From the NCBI GenBank assembly GCA_902465105.1, contig CABQLM010000081.1, positions 1 to 7,085 on the forward strand: a stretch of DNA of 7,085 nucleotides, written 5' to 3'. Of this stretch, positions 5,773 through 7,085 are shown one piece after another. The position numbers and the translations under genes were made by a program. The notes under the pieces are model-generated. The model saw nothing but the letters and a program-made list of their open reading frames with translations, was not told the DNA's origin and ran no database searches. Positions within the stretch are counted from its first letter, which is position 1. Each line of letters starts with the position of its first letter. Source of the DNA: an uncultured Collinsella sp. Lineage in GTDB: Bacteria; Actinomycetota; Coriobacteriia; Coriobacteriales; Coriobacteriaceae.

Positions 5773-5806
5773 CTATCTTTGTCGATTTTGGCCGCGGGAG
5801 GACCCG

Positions 5807-7085
5807 ATGGATAAGCTCGCTAAACCCACAAACCGCGCGCTGTTTTTAGTTAGCGTTGCCGTGACCGGTGCGTTCGCAGGTGCCGCGGTCTGGCTGTTCT
5901 TTTTTGCGATGGAGCACGGCATCGACTATCTATGGACCAAGATTCCGCATATGCTGGGCGTCGCTTCGCCCGAGCTTGCCAGCGGCCCGTTTGACTTTTT
6001 GCCGTACCCGTTTTTTGTCTGCCTGCTGGGCGGCCTGTTAATCGGTCTGTACGAAAAGATGACAGGCACCAAGACCGATGACCTCAACCAGGTGATGGCT
6101 AAGGTAAAGCAAGACGGGCGCTACCCGTACGACAACCTGGGCAAGCTTTCGCTTGCGGCATTGCTGCCGCTGCTGTTTGGCGGAAGTATTGGACCGGAGG
6201 CCGGTCTGACCGGCGTCATCGCGGGCCTGTGCAGCTGGGTCGGCAACCGCATGCGCCGCTTTGGTGCCGAGTTTAGGGAGCTTACGCTGCTGGGTACCCA
6301 GGCTGCCCTGACGGCGCTCTTTACCGCGCCTGTCTTTGGCTTTGTGGCTCCGCTCGCCGGTAGCGCCGACGGCCAGGGCGAAGACGCCGACGATGAGCCC
6401 GCATCCGGCGAAATCACCATCAAGCTGCCCAAGGCGCAAAAGACGGTGGTCTACGGCATTGCGATTGCCGGCGGTCTGGGCGCCTACCTGCTGCTTGGCC
6501 AGCTTGTGGGCGGCGGCATGGGCATGCCCAGGTTTGAGTCCGCCGAGGTGGGCAACCTGGAACTTGCCTGGCTCATCCCGCTGGCGTTGGTCGGCACCGT
6601 ATGCGGCTGGCTGTACTTTGTCTCCGGGCACGCAAGCGAGGCACTGTCCCATGCAATAGGGGAGCGCCCCGTCGCCAAGGCCATGCTGGCCGGTCTGGTA
6701 CTTGCCGCCTGCGGTACGGCTCTGCCCTTCACCATGTTTGCCGGCGAGACGCAGGCCGACGTGCTCATGGAAACCTATCTGACCATTCCCGCCGGCGTGC
6801 TTATCGCGACCGGTCTTGTTAAGGCCATGCTGACGCCCGCCCTCATCAACATGGGCTGGCGCGGCGGCCACTTCTTCCCCGTTATCTTCTCGGGCGTGAG
6901 CCTGGGCTACGGCTTTGCTATCCTCACTGGCGCTGATCCGGTCTTTTGCGTCGCCGTCTGCACGGCATCGACGATGGGTGCGGTCATGCGTCAGCCCGTC
7001 ATGGTTGTGGGCCTGCTGCTCATGTGCTTCCCACTCAAGGGTATCGTCTGCATATCATCGTCGCAGCCATCGCCGCCGGCATTCC
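5807..7085 (+). CDS. ClC-superfamily anion channel or transporter, YfeO-like (3' end cut off)
   Basis: An integral membrane protein is open from ATG 5807 (GGGAGG at 5796-5801) to the window edge, 415 clear residues plus a shifted tail. Many hydrophobic helices (e.g. 11-34, 66-82, 112-126, 213-235, 253-272, 290-309, 326-343, 376-412) fit PF00654. Motifs resemble E. coli YfeO more than ClC-ec1: GGSIGPEAGLTG (125-136), GTPVF-like FTAPVFG (172-178) and GWRGGHFFPVIFSGVSLGYG (350-369). In place of GREGP the protein has GSIGP, so the gating glutamate of ClC exchangers is isoleucine (I128), and no GSGIP motif is seen; this suggests altered ion coupling. An acidic loop (185-202, rich in D and E) sits between two helices. 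After codon 415 (7051) the frame turns non-hydrophobic, while the next frame reads IIVAAIAAGIP, pointing to a one-base loss near 7052-7056. Ion specificity is unknown. Confidence 0.88.
   Translation, partial: MDKLAKPTNRALFLVSVAVTGAFAGAAVWLFFFAMEHGIDYLWTKIPHMLGVASPELASGPFDFLPYPFFVCLLGGLLIGLYEKMTGTKTDDLNQVMAKVKQDGRYPYDNLGKLSLAALLPLLFGGSIGPEAGLTGVIAGLCSWVGNRMRRFGAEFRELTLLGTQAALTALFTAPVFGFVAPLAGSADGQGEDADDEPASGEITIKLPKAQKTVVYGIAIAGGLGAYLLLGQLVGGGMGMPRFESAEVGNLELAWLIPLALVGTVCGWLYFVSGHASEALSHAIGERPVAKAMLAGLVLAACGTALPFTMFAGETQADVLMETYLTIPAGVLIATGLVKAMLTPALINMGWRGGHFFPVIFSGVSLGYGFAILTGADPVFCVAVCTASTMGAVMRQPVMVVGLLLMCFPLKGIVCISSSQPSPPAF

Noticed and set aside
6038..6871. Long minus-strand open frame (277 codons) opposite the ClC-type gene
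   Set aside because: It is an antisense shadow of a GC-rich gene; the plus strand carries a clear membrane protein with family motifs.
1..7085. CRISPR array, tRNA or rRNA gene, insertion sequence, prophage or defence system
   Set aside because: I looked on both strands and saw no regularly spaced repeats, cloverleaf, transposase or nuclease-type gene.

Overview
The window is GC-rich, with G or C favoured at third codon positions, strong G-rich Shine-Dalgarno sites and compact gene spacing. Gene content and protein style (XRE/zinc-ribbon/TipAS regulator, MalY/PatB-like aminotransferase, YfeO-like ClC, NimA-like flavoprotein) fit a gut anaerobe of the Coriobacteriia, probably Collinsella-like. 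That assignment is inference from style; no marker gene is present.

Layout. Positions 1-138 hold a terminator-like hairpin and a promoter candidate. Next come two co-directional genes: a one-component regulator with a drug-sensing domain (139-963) and a small glutaredoxin (1015-1260), closed by a very strong terminator hairpin (1306-1368). The 528-base stretch 1261-1788 has no conventional gene, but its minus strand carries an unusual unit: an 11-bp tandem repeat, a perfect Shine-Dalgarno, a tiny reading frame broken by an amber codon at a run of seven G, and a hairpin terminator. trmO (tRNA m6t6A methyltransferase, 1789-2526) and a MalY/PatB-type PLP enzyme (2640-3851) follow on the plus strand; the second has a leader that could hide its ribosome-binding site. 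A NimA-like flavin protein (3948-4427) is convergent to it on the minus strand. The right third is plus-strand: a two-TM potassium-channel-type gene broken by an in-frame TAA (4686-5111), a LOG-family phosphoribohydrolase (5148-5681), and a ClC/YfeO-type anion channel or transporter (5807 to the edge) with an apparent frameshift in its last 35 bases.

How the genes work together. No single pathway links them; this looks like ordinary housekeeping and accessory chromosome. Loose themes are redox and drug sensing (TipAS regulator, glutaredoxin, NimA-like protein), sulfur amino-acid metabolism (PatB-like) and ion permeation (K+ channel remnant, ClC). The items most worth a second look are the amber-interrupted mini-ORF, the channel nonsense codon, the regulator's domain architecture and the SD-sequestering leader. 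I do not see a clear new multi-gene system.
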